Of a stretch of 64,000 bases of DNA, positions 9,715-18,565 are shown in pieces. How positions within the stretch are numbered: the first letter of the stretch is position 1; every line of letters begins with the position of its first letter. The notes beneath the pieces are model-generated. The model ran no database searches and was not told the DNA's origin. It was given only the letters and a program-made list of their open reading frames with translations. The translations under genes and the position numbers were made by a program. Location: NCBI GenBank assembly GCA_003151825.1, contig PLYO01000041.1, forward strand, positions 1-64,000, given 5' to 3'. Source of the stretch: Ignavibacteriota bacterium. Lineage in GTDB: Bacteria > Bacteroidota > Ignavibacteria > Palsa-1295.

Positions 9715-11145
9715 TTATCGTTGCATCATTTTTTCCACGTCATCGACCTTACGTGGGGAGTGAATGGATAAAATCTCGGGACCGTGATCGGTAACCAAAA
9801 TATCGTCCTCGATACGGCAGCCGGTATTCCACCACTTCGGATCGCAGGGACTGCCGGCGGCGATATAGATGCCCGGCTCGACCGTCAGCACATTCCCGGG
9901 TGCAAGCGGCCCGCCAGTTCCTGCATCATGAACGTCAAGCCCCAGATAATGGGACGTACCATGCATAAAATAACGCTTGAATTGGTTGGAATCCTGGAGA
10001 ATTCCCAGTTTTAGGAGGCCATTCTTGATCACGCTCAGCGCCGCAAAATGCGCGGACTGAAATGGGGCGCCGGCAATACATGCCTTGATGCCGCTATCCT
10101 GCGCGGCAAGCACGAGCGAATAAATTGCGCGCTGCTCCGGCGTGAATTCGCCGGAGATGGGAAAGCTGCGGGTTATATCGGCGCAATAGCCATGATATTC
10201 CGCGCCCATATCCATTTCGATGAAATCGCCGGACTCCGTTTTGCGGCGATTGGTTTCGTAATGCAGGATGGTCGAGTTTGGCCCGCTACCGACGATGCAC
10301 GGATACGCCGTGTATTCCGCGCCGCTCTTAGTAAAAATATCTTCCGCCTCGGCCTGAATTTGATATTCGAACCATCCGGGCCGCGCATCGTGGATCACGG
10401 CATTGTGCGCTTCGTTCGAAATGGCAATAGCTTTACGCATGAGCCGGAGTTCTTCGGGCGTCTTGACTTCACGCAATTCGGCAAGCACATGAGTGAGCGA
10501 GGTCGTTATTTCCAAATTTCGATAGGTCTCTTTTATCAAATCGCGGTCCCCGACATCGGTCAGGAGAACGGTATCGTTCAGCACCGGCTCGTGCGGGGTT
10601 CCGAAATGGGGATCGTAATAAAAGAATTGTGCTTTGGGCAAAACAGCCCGAAGCATCGCCGGCAGGCTATCGATAGACATGGCGGTGTCGAACTTCAGTA
10701 CCGAGCGCGCACCTTGCTGCCCCAACCGGCGTCCCGTCCACGTTTCCTGCTTAGGATTTCGATTTTGAAGAAAGAGAATTTCATGCACAAATCTGCCATC
10801 GGGAAGACTCACGCCATCCTTGCTGAGCAGGAGCGCACTCGAAGGTTCAAGACAGCCCGTCAGGTAATAGAACTTCGGGTCCTGATGGTATTCATAATTA
10901 TTATCGTTGGAGCGGTTCTTTTCTTCCGACGCTCGAAAGAGCGCGATGGAATTGGGCTGCATGGAATCTAAGAGAAGCTTTCTGCGGCTTGCGTGAAACG
11001 AAGGAGGCAGGCGGTCCCCGTCATAAATCCCATATTTGGTGAGCGTGTCGATTGGGACTTCACTCGCGAGGTCTTGCGCGAAGACAAGGGTCGGCGCTAA
11101 AAAAAACGAAAGAAAAAAAAGGGTGAGAAAACTAAATTTTCGCAA
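9715..11145 (-). CDS. pepP: Secreted Xaa-Pro aminopeptidase (M24B)
   Basis: Dinuclear-metal aminopeptidase that cleaves Xaa-Pro N-terminal bonds. It is 476 aa with a signal peptide (residues 1-24, ending VFAQ), so it acts outside the cytoplasm. The N-terminal AMP_N domain is followed by the pita-bread M24 domain. The metal ligands are visible in order: DMGAEYHGYCADITR (two Asp), HGTSHYLGLDVHD (His), VEPGIYI (Glu) and CRIEDDI (Glu). It lies upstream of the DUF5723-like gene in the same operon. Together with the nearby M1 enzyme it suggests peptide scavenging. Confidence 0.92.
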   Translation of the reverse strand: MRKFSFLTLFFLSFFLAPTLVFAQDLASEVPIDTLTKYGIYDGDRLPPSFHASRRKLLLDSMQPNSIALFRASEEKNRSNDNNYEYHQDPKFYYLTGCLEPSSALLLSKDGVSLPDGRFVHEILFLQNRNPKQETWTGRRLGQQGARSVLKFDTAMSIDSLPAMLRAVLPKAQFFYYDPHFGTPHEPVLNDTVLLTDVGDRDLIKETYRNLEITTSLTHVLAELREVKTPEELRLMRKAIAISNEAHNAVIHDARPGWFEYQIQAEAEDIFTKSGAEYTAYPCIVGSGPNSTILHYETNRRKTESGDFIEMDMGAEYHGYCADITRSFPISGEFTPEQRAIYSLVLAAQDSGIKACIAGAPFQSAHFAALSVIKNGLLKLGILQDSNQFKRYFMHGTSHYLGLDVHDAGTGGPLAPGNVLTVEPGIYIAAGSPCDPKWWNTGCRIEDDILVTDHGPEILSIHSPRKVDDVEKMMQR

Positions 11146-11156
11146 GTTAAGTCTTT

Positions 11157-11462
11157 CTATACTGCGAGCTTATCGATGGCCCGTGCCATTTTGAAGTCCA
11201 TTTGAGTGATGCCGCTCGCCGAATGGGTGGAAAGCATCACCTTGACATTCTTATAGTCCGATAAAAGAATATCGGGATGGTGATCGTGCTTTTCAGCCAC
11301 GTTGGCAATTTGCTGAATGAAAGCCGCAGCATCTAAGAAGTTCTTTCGAACGAACGGTCGTGCGATCCTTTTATGCGCTTTGTCGTAGGACCACTTCGGA
11401 ACCGAGGGGAGTTCCTCTTCGATTTGTTTATTCGTCAGGCGATCGGTAGTTGTTTTTCCCAT
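11157..11462 (-). CDS. phhB: 4a-hydroxytetrahydrobiopterin dehydratase
   Basis: Pterin-4a-carbinolamine dehydratase (PCD/DCoH), which regenerates quinoid dihydropterin after aromatic hydroxylation or acts as a pterin-handling protein. The family signature EKHDHHPDILLSDY with a downstream His (STHSASGIT) is present. The track opens at a TTG (11501). I prefer the ATG at 11462 (MGKTTTDRL), which gives 101 aa, the normal family length, and has an AAGGG 8 nt upstream. No phenylalanine hydroxylase is visible in the window. Confidence 0.9.
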   Translation of the reverse strand: MGKTTTDRLTNKQIEEELPSVPKWSYDKAHKRIARPFVRKNFLDAAAFIQQIANVAEKHDHHPDILLSDYKNVKVMLSTHSASGITQMDFKMARAIDKLAV

Positions 11463-11557
11463 GGTTTGAACCCTTGCGGGCCGAAATTGTTCATAAGACA
11501 AACCCTTTATTTGTCAAAATAATCCGTTTTTGAAGGTTGCATCTATTTTTTATAAAG

Positions 11558-11591
11558 TTTTTTTGTAACCCGAGCGACTTTGTGCGTTTTA
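11558..11591 (+). promoter_or_regulatory. Conserved 34-bp upstream element, copy 1
   Basis: A T-tract followed by GTAACCCGAGCGAC and TTGTGCGTTTTA. It matches 61091-61124 at 33 of 34 positions. Both copies lie on the same strand upstream of genes for exported proteins (54 and 208 nt before the ATG). This may be a promoter with a specific upstream box, or a dispersed regulatory site. Function is inferred. Confidence 0.55.
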
Positions 11592-11644
11592 CTATTAGGA
11601 GAATCCCTTATTATTAGGGATTCGATCAAATTTAGAAAAACCCC

Positions 11645-12076
11645 ATGAAAAAAATCAACAGCTTCGTTTTTTACACCGCGTTGTTCACGGCCATCGGTGC
11701 CGTATTCAATTCCTGCGCGCCCACCGCGCCGATTGAGCAAGACACGACCACCTTTTTTACGACTTCATCGAGCTTGTCCCTCACGGCTACAGACTCGGTA
11801 GCTTCGTCATCCATTAGCCTTAGCTGCGGCTGCATGTTCGGGCCGCTCGATGTAACTTCCGGGCCGCTGAAGGTGGTCGCGTATGGCTCTACGAGCGTAA
11901 TCCATTTCTCCTATAAAGATATCGATACATTGCTCTATACTCATACGATTTCCGCATCTATCTTTCCATCTACGCTGAAATCGCCCGGCCTCGACACGGC
12001 CTGGATCGCGTTGTACTTTCTCGACGAGGGAAAGTACCCGCTCTACGATACCATCCGTGTGATCGCGAGCTATTAG
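11645..12076 (+). CDS. Small putative lipoprotein
   Basis: Unrecognised 143-aa protein. The N-terminus MKKINSFVFYTALFTAIG ends in a lipobox-like VFNSC (Cys about residue 24), suggesting lipidation and anchoring in the periplasm or outer membrane. The rest is rich in T and S and ends with a predicted beta-sandwich-like segment. It stands alone, is preceded by the conserved 34-bp element, and is convergent with kdsC. No function can be assigned. Confidence 0.7.
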   Translation: MKKINSFVFYTALFTAIGAVFNSCAPTAPIEQDTTTFFTTSSSLSLTATDSVASSSISLSCGCMFGPLDVTSGPLKVVAYGSTSVIHFSYKDIDTLLYTHTISASIFPSTLKSPGLDTAWIALYFLDEGKYPLYDTIRVIASY

Positions 12077-12104
12077 TCGCGCAGCAAAATCTAAGAATGA
12101 GCCG

Positions 12105-12623
12105 TTAGCGCTCACGATTCTTCATAATCCACTCCGCAAAGTCTCGGAATGCGCCGTAGCCGCCCATCGCCTTCGCAGCATAGTGGGCCACTTTTCGCGC
12201 GGCGGGCATAGCGTCTTCGGGGCAGGCGGTCAAGCCCGCGCGAGCGATCTCTTCCATAATGCCCACGTCGTTCACGTCATCGCCGATGTATGCAAGCTCG
12301 TGGAGCTTTAATCCGGTCTTCTTCAAAACATCGGAAAGATACGCCTTTTTATCAAGAACGCCTGGAAAATAATATGGAAGTGCGAGCTTCTTCGACCGCG
12401 AAGCGACTCGTGGGGAATCTTCGCGCGTCAGCATCGCACTTCCTATCCCGCGCTCTTTTAATAGTTCCATTCCCATTCCATCGCGAATGCTGAAGCGTTT
12501 CATCTCCTCGCCATTTGCGGAGTAATACACTCCGGTATCGGTTAGCACGCCATCGACATCGGTCAGCACTAATGTGATGCGTTTCGCACGGCGCCGGATT
12601 TCGGTTTCAGTTAACTTTTTCAT
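12105..12623 (-). CDS. kdsC: KDO-8-phosphate phosphatase (HAD family)
   Basis: Removes phosphate from 3-deoxy-D-manno-octulosonate 8-phosphate during LPS core synthesis. The protein is 172 aa, a normal KdsC length. HAD motif I is DVDGVLTDTG near residue 20, motif II is the Thr of MLTRED, Lys is present in motif III, and motif IV is YIGDDVNDVG. The 5' end overlaps the upstream membrane-protein gene by 17 nt, implying translational coupling. A sugar-nucleotide-associated phosphatase of the same C1-less HAD group is the main alternative. Confidence 0.88.
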   Translation of the reverse strand: MKKLTETEIRRRAKRITLVLTDVDGVLTDTGVYYSANGEEMKRFSIRDGMGMELLKERGIGSAMLTREDSPRVASRSKKLALPYYFPGVLDKKAYLSDVLKKTGLKLHELAYIGDDVNDVGIMEEIARAGLTACPEDAMPAARKVAHYAAKAMGGYGAFRDFAEWIMKNRER

Positions 12624-13761
12624 GAGCTAATATTATCAAGCCTTCCAACGTGGGTGTCGAATGGCTGTCACCATCTTTCACAGCTTTTTTGCGCGATAGG
12701 GCGATCAAAGTATATCCCAGCACCGCCCACAGGGCTTCCCGCGAACGTTTGATCACCAAAAACGCTGCGGCAAGCGAGCCGGAGTTCCCGGCGGCCATAA
12801 GAATGCTCACATAACCGGTATCCTGCACGCCAATGCCACCCGGAACCATGGGAGCCGAAGAACGCAAGAGTACGCAGGTCACTTCCATCAATAATGCTTG
12901 TGGTATGGTAAGATTGGCTCCGAGCAATGCGAGAATAAGGAGCGTCTCAATATTTTCGAAAAGCCAAATGAGCGTATAGGCTCCCGCCGCGCCAAGAATC
13001 GGCCGGACGCCACGGAGCGCGCGGAGATCGGCATTGAACTCGTGAAATTGCGGCTCTTTGCGCTCGAACCATCGCTGTAGGCGATGGAAGGGAATTTTTC
13101 CAAGCCAGGAGTGCAGTTTTGCCACAAACCTGCTGCTGCAGAAGAGCGCCGTCAACACAGCATAAAACAATGCTACCGCACTTGCAAGAATAAAGATCGT
13201 CCAGATCTTCGTACTACCAAATGCGGGCGACGAAAAATCATTCGGATAAAGAATTGCTAACAATGCTACAGACAATGCAACCAGGCACTGCGTAAGACTA
13301 AGCAATGCTTTACGAAGTACAATACTTCCCGCACTCTTCGAAATCGGAAGCCCGAATTCGCGCTTGAGCATCCATGCCTTGAAGGGATCCGAAAGAATCG
13401 AACCAAGCGGAAGCGTGATGACAATGGCTTCGGTCGCCGTTCGAATACGGAACATTTTTCCATAGGCGATTCGCGCGCCTCGCGTAATCTCACGACCTCC
13501 CAGAATCAGCAACCTTCGCCAGGTCTCGGTATCGAGCAGCGCGGCGATCGTATAGGGAACTAAGATTATGGCGATCGTCCATGCTCCGAGCCGAAGAAGA
13601 ATGGCGGGTGCATCAGAAAAATCAGTCGTCTCAATGACATGGGCGATCAGGAAAATCCCAACCAATATTCCGAATACGCCAGCCAGCACCCGAGTCCGCG
13701 TCCAGACGTGTGCGCCGTTTAATGGCAACCCCGTTTCATTCTTACTGGAAATTTTTTGCAA
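12607..13761 (-). CDS. Flippase-like membrane protein (UPF0104/AglD-type)
   Basis: Integral inner-membrane protein of 384 aa with about eight hydrophobic segments (for example VFGILVGIFLIAHVI and LILALLGANLTIPQ). It resembles the lysylphosphatidylglycerol synthetase transmembrane/UPF0104 family, whose conserved PMVPGGIGVQDTGYV segment is visible near the C-terminus. Members are linked to polyprenol or glycolipid handling. Overlap with kdsC points to a shared envelope-polysaccharide role, which is inference. A ~150-bp gap separates it from rplA. Confidence 0.8.
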   Translation of the reverse strand: MQKISSKNETGLPLNGAHVWTRTRVLAGVFGILVGIFLIAHVIETTDFSDAPAILLRLGAWTIAIILVPYTIAALLDTETWRRLLILGGREITRGARIAYGKMFRIRTATEAIVITLPLGSILSDPFKAWMLKREFGLPISKSAGSIVLRKALLSLTQCLVALSVALLAILYPNDFSSPAFGSTKIWTIFILASAVALFYAVLTALFCSSRFVAKLHSWLGKIPFHRLQRWFERKEPQFHEFNADLRALRGVRPILGAAGAYTLIWLFENIETLLILALLGANLTIPQALLMEVTCVLLRSSAPMVPGGIGVQDTGYVSILMAAGNSGSLAAAFLVIKRSREALWAVLGYTLIALSRKKAVKDGDSHSTPTLEGLIILAHEKVN

Positions 13762-13870
13762 TCTTCCGTAAAATAATTGCTTAAAACGGCGATTTCATCA
13801 AGGTAACTCCACAAAGGTTATTATGTTACCATTACGCTATCGAATCGCGAAAATCACAAATGACAAATTA

Positions 13871-13891
13871 GAGGAAAAAAACTCTTTCCTC
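13871..13891. repeat. Hairpin downstream of rplA
   Basis: Inverted repeat GAGGAAA / TTTCCTC with an A-rich loop in the spacer after rplA. It is flanked by ATTCGTAATT-type units like those at 5097-5154. It could help end rplKA transcription, although no U-tract follows on the minus strand. Confidence 0.35.
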
Positions 13892-13912
13892 CAATTCGTA
13901 ATTCGTAATTAA

Positions 13913-14629
13913 TCACCCATGCGCTTTGATCGCTTCCACCGCATCGATCTTCACGCTCGGCCCCATCGTCGAGCTGATCGCGACGGACTTCACGAATTGC
14001 CCCTTCGCCGTTGCCGGCTTTGCGCGGATGATCGTGCTGAGGAACATATTGATATTATCCACCAATTTCGGCGCCTCGAACGAAGCCTTCCCCACCGAGG
14101 CATGGATATTCCCGCCTTTATCGACGCGGAATTCTATCTTGCCGGCTTTCACTTCTTTCACCGCCGTCGTAACGTCCTGCGTGACCGTTCCCGATTTCGG
14201 ATTCGGCATCAGCCCGCGAGGTCCAAGAATGCGACCAAGCTTGCCAAGCTCGCCCATCACTTCGGGCGTGGCGATGATAACGTCCGTATCGGTCCATCCG
14301 CCGCGAATTTTTTCGAGGATCGGCTCGAAGCCAGCTTCGTCTGCGCCGGCGGCGAGTGCTGCGGCTTCCTGATTGCGCGTCACGACCGTAACGCGAACCG
14401 TTTTGCCGATGCCATGCGGCAGCGAAACCGTCCCGCGAATCGCCTGATCGGCTTTACGCGGATCGACTCCGAGATTGATCGCAATATCCACCGACTCATC
14501 GAACTTCGCCGATGCGGTTTGCTTCACTTTGCTCACTGCTTCGGCGAGCGAAACCGGCTTGCGCGACTTAACGTCCTCGGCGCCGATTTTCTTCAAAAGA
14601 TTAGTATAGCGTTTACCGTGTTTTATCAT
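13913..14629 (-). CDS. rplA: 50S ribosomal protein L1
   Basis: Large-subunit protein of the L1 stalk and translational repressor of its own operon in bacteria. It is 238 aa with clear L1 signatures: SVDIAINLGVDPRKADQ, RGTVSLPHGIGK, and the RNA-binding block GRILGPRGLMPNPKSGTVT. It lies 3 nt downstream of rplK. The usual next genes rplJ-rplL-rpoBC are absent, and after a repeat-rich spacer comes an unrelated membrane-protein gene. Confidence 0.97.
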   Translation of the reverse strand: MIKHGKRYTNLLKKIGAEDVKSRKPVSLAEAVSKVKQTASAKFDESVDIAINLGVDPRKADQAIRGTVSLPHGIGKTVRVTVVTRNQEAAALAAGADEAGFEPILEKIRGGWTDTDVIIATPEVMGELGKLGRILGPRGLMPNPKSGTVTQDVTTAVKEVKAGKIEFRVDKGGNIHASVGKASFEAPKLVDNINMFLSTIIRAKPATAKGQFVKSVAISSTMGPSVKIDAVEAIKAHG

Positions 14630-14632
14630 AGC

Positions 14633-15058
14633 TTATCCCTCCACGGTTATGCCCATCGAGCGGGCGGTGCCGGCGACCATGCTTATCGCCGCTTCGATCG
14701 AAGCTGCGTTTAGGTCCGCCATTTTTTGCTTTGCTATTGCCGCGACATCGGCCTTCGAGACTTTCGCGACCTTCAACCGGTTTGGCTCTTTCGAGCCTTT
14801 TTCGATGCTCGCCGCTTTCAACAGCAGCGATGCCGCCGGTGGGGTTTTCGTGATAAAAGTGAAGCTCTTATCCGAAAAAACGGTGATTACAACCGGGATG
14901 ATCGCATCGCCCTCTTTTTGAGTCCGCGCATTGAACTGCTTGCAGAACTCCATGCCGCTGACGCCTTTTTGTCCGAGCGCCGGGCCGACAGGAGGCGCCA
15001 TCGTCGCCTTCCCTGCCGGGATTTGCAGCTTAATAAATCCAGTTACTTTTTTCGCCAT
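14633..15058 (-). CDS. rplK: 50S ribosomal protein L11
   Basis: Component of the GTPase-associated centre that binds 23S rRNA with L10/L12. I start it at ATG 15058 ([12 protein letters not shown]), giving the standard 141 aa. The longer 179-aa track ORF only adds translation of an upstream palindromic repeat. Signatures include [30 protein letters not shown] and [12 protein letters not shown] at the C-terminus. It is co-transcribed with rplA. The normal upstream genes secE and nusG are not here, so the L11-L1 pair stands alone. Confidence 0.97.
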   Translation of the reverse strand: MAKKVTGFIKLQIPAGKATMAPPVGPALGQKGVSGMEFCKQFNARTQKEGDAIIPVVITVFSDKSFTFITKTPPAASLLLKAASIEKGSKEPNRLKVAKVSKADVAAIAKQKMADLNAASIEAAISMVAGTARSMGITVEG

Positions 15059-15083
15059 TGATAGTTTATGGTTTAGTGGTTTC

Positions 15084-15166
15084 GACCTCTCCCTAACCCT
15101 CTCCTTGCAAAGGAGAGGGAATAAACTCCCCTCTCCTTTGCAAGGAGAGGGGCTGGGGGAGAGGTC
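15084..15166. repeat. Large compound palindrome upstream of rplK
   Basis: Two ~36-bp arms, each itself containing a CTCTCCTT/AAGGAGAG palindrome, form a near-perfect inverted repeat just upstream of the rplK start. The outer ends read GACCTCTCCC and GGGAGAGGTC. Half-copies occur at 44137-44180. In the rplK 5' leader RNA it would form a strong stem. Confidence 0.85.
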
Positions 15167-15172
15167 TCCCAC

Positions 15173-15562
15173 GGTGATTAATTTTCAAACTTCGCCTGCT
15201 GCGAAGTGGCACGTAAGCAATTTTCAGATTACTTTGGTTCGGAGTGATGCCCTGTTTCATGCTAAAATTGGCGGCTTTTGTGCGGGGGGAGTTTAAAGTT
15301 CATGAACTGTGGCGTTTCCGAGCTACTTTCGCCACTTTTCCAAAATTATTCATAATTCTGCCATCTCACAGAAACCTACTTATGCACATTCTATATCCCC
15401 GCTCTATTTTCAATGAACAACCGCAGCCCCCTTCATCTTTCATCTTTCCTATTTCATCTTTGCCCAATTGGGGTGCCCATCAATGCACTACCAAATATAA
15501 TACATCCAAAACCCAAAAGCAAGCAAATTCAAAATTATTTTAAGAATTTTTCAATACACCAT
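15173..15562. other. Gene-free spacer upstream of rplK
   Basis: About 390 bp with no convincing ORF, tRNA or riboswitch. It is AT-rich in the half nearer the T9SS gene, with A-rich and CTTCATC-type simple sequence. It presumably holds the rplKA promoter (minus strand), which I could not pinpoint. Confidence 0.4.
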
Positions 15563-15638
15563 GTCATTCCCGCGAAAGCGGGAATCCAGACCCCGGAGCT
15601 GCGATAATCTATTGGATTCCCGCTTTCGCGGGAATGAC
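15563..15638. repeat. Dispersed palindrome pair GTCATTCCCGCG...
   Basis: Two inverted copies (15563-15587 and 15614-15638) of a palindromic unit with core ATTCCCGCGAAAGCGGGAAT, each itself a hairpin, separated by a 26-nt spacer. Such REP-like units are common in many genomes and create spurious ORFs. It sits 3' of the Asp-box T9SS gene and may protect or end its transcript. Confidence 0.88.
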
Positions 15639-15681
15639 ACGAATCCATCCGCATAATCCATCCAATCTGCGTAATCCAGGT

Positions 15682-16950
15682 TCACCTCTTCACCACCGGC
15701 AGCGTCTCCACCTGCCCATTCATCCGCACGAGACATTCATACATCCCCGTGGTGCAGGCATCCTTGCCTGCATCCCAGGTGAAGGAATGCTCTCCCGCAC
15801 CCAGCTCACCCGTTAGAAGCCGCGCAACCTCCACGCCAAGCATATTCACAATGGATACCTCCGCATACCCCGCAGCTTGCGGGGTGAAGGAGATTGTTGT
15901 GGACTGCGAGAGGGGATTGGGGTAACTTTGAATTGAATTTTGGATCGGAGTGATTTGCGAAACATCGCTTATTCCGAAATCCGAAAGCGGGCGGCGCCAG
16001 ACGCCGTTATACGCAGTCCAGGTGTTATACGCAGTCCCGGCAAAGAGGTTCGTGCCGATCACCGCAAAGGCATCAACAGAATAAGAAGCTCTCGTCAATC
16101 CGGCAGTGTCCGCCCTCCATGTTGTGCCGCTGTCGGCCGAGAAATAAAGGCCGTTGTAAGTCCCGGCAAAGAGATTCGTGCCGATCACCGCAAAAGCATA
16201 GACATAAGCGTTCGCTGGCAACCCGGTACCCACCGACCTCCAGCTTGTACCGTTGTCGGTCGAGCGATAAACGCCATCATAGTGAGCCGCGGCAAAGAGA
16301 TTCGTGCCGATCGCCGCAAGGGCTGTGACATAAGCGTTCGCTCCCATGCCGTTAGTGTCCGCCCTCCAGCTCGTGCCGTTGTCGGTCGAGCGATAAACGC
16401 CGTTGCCGGGAGTCCCGGTAGTCCCGGCAAAGAGATTCGTGCCAATCACTGCAAAGGCATAGACATGATCGCTCGCTGGCAATCCAGTATCCGCCACCCT
16501 CCAGCTTGTGCCGTTGTCGGTGGAGAGATAAACGTCGCCGATTGTCATGGCAAAGAGATTCGTGCCGTTCACCGCAAGGGCAGGGACATAAAGGCCATTG
16601 CCGCCCGTCAAGCCGGTCCTCGCCGCCCTCCAGCTTTTGCCGGTGTCGGTCGAGCGAAAAACGCCGCTGCCGTCAGTCCCGGCAAAGAGATTCGAGCCGA
16701 TCACCGCAAGGGACCAGACATACTGCAATCCCATGCCCATGGTGTCCAGCGTCCAGCTTGCGCCGTTGTCGGTCGAAAGATAAACGCCGCCATTAGTCCC
16801 TGCAAAGAGATTCGTGCCGATCACCGCAAGGTCATGGACATCACTACCCTCATACGGTCCATTCGTTTGCACCCACTGCGCGCGCGCGGCGGGCGCGGAG
16901 GTGAGCGCGAGCAAAAGAATCGAAGCCAGGAGGATGAGTTTTGGTTTCAT
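15682..16950 (-). CDS. Asp-box repeat T9SS-sorted surface protein
   Basis: Secreted protein of 422 aa from the ATG at 16950 (MKPKLILLASILLLAL). The 440-aa track start lies upstream of the signal peptide and is less likely. Seven degenerate repeats of ~40-45 aa follow, each of the form LAVIGTNLFAGT...GVYRSTDNGTSW. This is the Asp-box/BNR pattern of sialidase- or sortilin-like beta-propellers. The C-terminus is a type A sorting domain (SYPNPLSQSTTISFTP near its start, then VSIVNMLGVEVARLL). The repeated DNA gives many shadow ORFs. No catalytic residues are evident, so a binding or structural role is as likely as hydrolysis. Confidence 0.88.
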   Translation of the reverse strand: MKPKLILLASILLLALTSAPAARAQWVQTNGPYEGSDVHDLAVIGTNLFAGTNGGVYLSTDNGASWTLDTMGMGLQYVWSLAVIGSNLFAGTDGSGVFRSTDTGKSWRAARTGLTGGNGLYVPALAVNGTNLFAMTIGDVYLSTDNGTSWRVADTGLPASDHVYAFAVIGTNLFAGTTGTPGNGVYRSTDNGTSWRADTNGMGANAYVTALAAIGTNLFAAAHYDGVYRSTDNGTSWRSVGTGLPANAYVYAFAVIGTNLFAGTYNGLYFSADSGTTWRADTAGLTRASYSVDAFAVIGTNLFAGTAYNTWTAYNGVWRRPLSDFGISDVSQITPIQNSIQSYPNPLSQSTTISFTPQAAGYAEVSIVNMLGVEVARLLTGELGAGEHSFTWDAGKDACTTGMYECLVRMNGQVETLPVVKR

Positions 16951-17004
16951 GTTCGCTAAAAAGTTAGGGAATAAGTTATTAGGAATGGAATGCAGATAGG
17001 CCAA

Positions 17005-18471
17005 TTATAGCGCCAGGATTGTAAACTCCACTCGCCGGTTTTTCGCCCGTCCCGCTTCGGTGCCATTGGTGGTTAGAGGCTTTGTTTGGCCATACCCCTT
17101 ACCCGTAAGCTGATTCGAGGGAATGCCCTTGCTTGTCAGGTAGGCGATCACGGCATTCACTCTCGCCAGGGAAAGTGTGTAGTTATGACCAGATGATCCG
17201 ACATTGTCGGTGTGCCCTCCAATTTGAATGCGTAGTGAAGGGTACGAGCGCAGATAGCCACATAGCCGATCCAATTCCGTAAATGACGTTGCTTGAAGCT
17301 CTGCCTTGCCCGTTTCAAAGAACAGGTTCTTGAGTCCGATGGTCGCGCCCACCTCCATCGGCATCATCAGGATATCTTGGTTGATTTCCTGGTACGTGCT
17401 CACTGTTGTCAGGTCGAGGAAATCTGAGAGTGCATAAAAATGCTCGGCTCGCGCCGCGATGCTATACTTTTTCCCATATTGAAGGACTACGCTGTATTTA
17501 CCATCGCGCGCATTCGTCTTCGCTTCGCCGGCATTCTGATTCGCTTCAATATCATCATAAGTGATCTCCGCTGCGAGCGGTTCTTTTGTCTTTGCATTGA
17601 TGACGGTCCCCGTGATTAGAGCGACAGGGTTAGGGCGTTCTTTGGGATCGATTGTGACCCTGTATAGGTCACCATTCCCATCCGCCTGACTCGCCACATA
17701 AGCATCGTCGCCAGCGGCACTCATATAGAAATATGATTCCCAAGCGGGAGAATTAATAGTACTGTCAAGATCTTCCGGTGTGCTCCAATCCAACCAGGAA
17801 TCGTCCAGTCGGGTAGTTCTCACGATGTCGTTTCCTCCGAGTGTTCCATACCCGTCGGCGGAAAAGTAAAGAGTCCTGTTGTCCGAGGCGAGAAACGGAG
17901 TATAGGAAGATGTCCCTGCATTTAGCTTCGAGATGGCGACTGGGTCGCTCCAAACTTCACTCGAACGAAGAACGCTCAAATACAGCTTGGTACCATTGGA
18001 AAGAATCATCACTTTACCGTTAACGCTGAACGTAGCATCCAAATAATCCAAATCAAACACCCCTAAAGTGTGCTCGAACGGAATAGGCCGTGGTTCGGAC
18101 CACGAAGTCCCGTTAAAATCTGTCACGAACAAACCAGCGATGCCTCCATAGTTACCTCTGAGCACTAAGCGGTTGCCATCGGGATAAGCGAACTCTACCT
18201 CACCCTTTCCTCTCTTGTCGAGTTCGGAAATTTCTACGGCCTTCCCCCATCCATCCTTGCCGTTCCATTCCGAACGGAAAATACTCTTTGTCCATAGATC
18301 GCCCCGGAAAAAATATAAATATTTCCCATTTGGTGAAAGCACAGGATGCGACTCGGTGGAATCCGGAGTGTTGATATTGGGGCCGAGGTTGACTCGGGCC
18401 TTAGCGACGCTTTGAGCATGCGCGGTGGTGAATGCGAAGAGAAGCGAAAGTGTAAATATGGATGATTTCAT
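17005..18471 (-). CDS. PorE-like PD40-carboxypeptidase-regulatory-OmpA protein
   Basis: Exported 488-aa protein with a signal peptide ending TAHAQ. Residues ~30-270 contain PD40/WD40-like beta-propeller motifs (for example HPVLSPNGKYLYFFRGDLW and TLYFSADGYGTLGGNDI). Residues ~275-370 form a carboxypeptidase-regulatory-like domain (LITGTVINAKTKEPLAAEI). The C-terminus is an OmpA peptidoglycan-binding domain (IGGHTDNVGSSGHNY, then GKGYGQTKP). This order matches the T9SS peptidoglycan-anchoring component PorE, minus the N-terminal TPR. It lies upstream of the T9SS cargo gene and downstream of a small barrel gene. Confidence 0.82.
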   Translation of the reverse strand: MKSSIFTLSLLFAFTTAHAQSVAKARVNLGPNINTPDSTESHPVLSPNGKYLYFFRGDLWTKSIFRSEWNGKDGWGKAVEISELDKRGKGEVEFAYPDGNRLVLRGNYGGIAGLFVTDFNGTSWSEPRPIPFEHTLGVFDLDYLDATFSVNGKVMILSNGTKLYLSVLRSSEVWSDPVAISKLNAGTSSYTPFLASDNRTLYFSADGYGTLGGNDIVRTTRLDDSWLDWSTPEDLDSTINSPAWESYFYMSAAGDDAYVASQADGNGDLYRVTIDPKERPNPVALITGTVINAKTKEPLAAEITYDDIEANQNAGEAKTNARDGKYSVVLQYGKKYSIAARAEHFYALSDFLDLTTVSTYQEINQDILMMPMEVGATIGLKNLFFETGKAELQATSFTELDRLCGYLRSYPSLRIQIGGHTDNVGSSGHNYTLSLARVNAVIAYLTSKGIPSNQLTGKGYGQTKPLTTNGTEAGRAKNRRVEFTILAL

Positions 18472-18565
18472 GGCGTTGTTCGAGATTAGAACTTAAAAAA
18501 TTGCGCTGCAAACGCAGGTGATGACCTAAGGCCATCACCTTGCGAAACGAGATTTTCCGGTTCGC

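Noticed and set aside
15551-15736. 61-aa ORF containing SFPRKRES and DSRFRGND
   Set aside because: Well-known spurious translation of the GTCATTCCCGCG palindromic repeat.
15940-16959. 339-aa plus-strand ORF with regular repeats
   Set aside because: Antisense of the Asp-box repeats; the minus frame has signal peptide and T9SS CTD.
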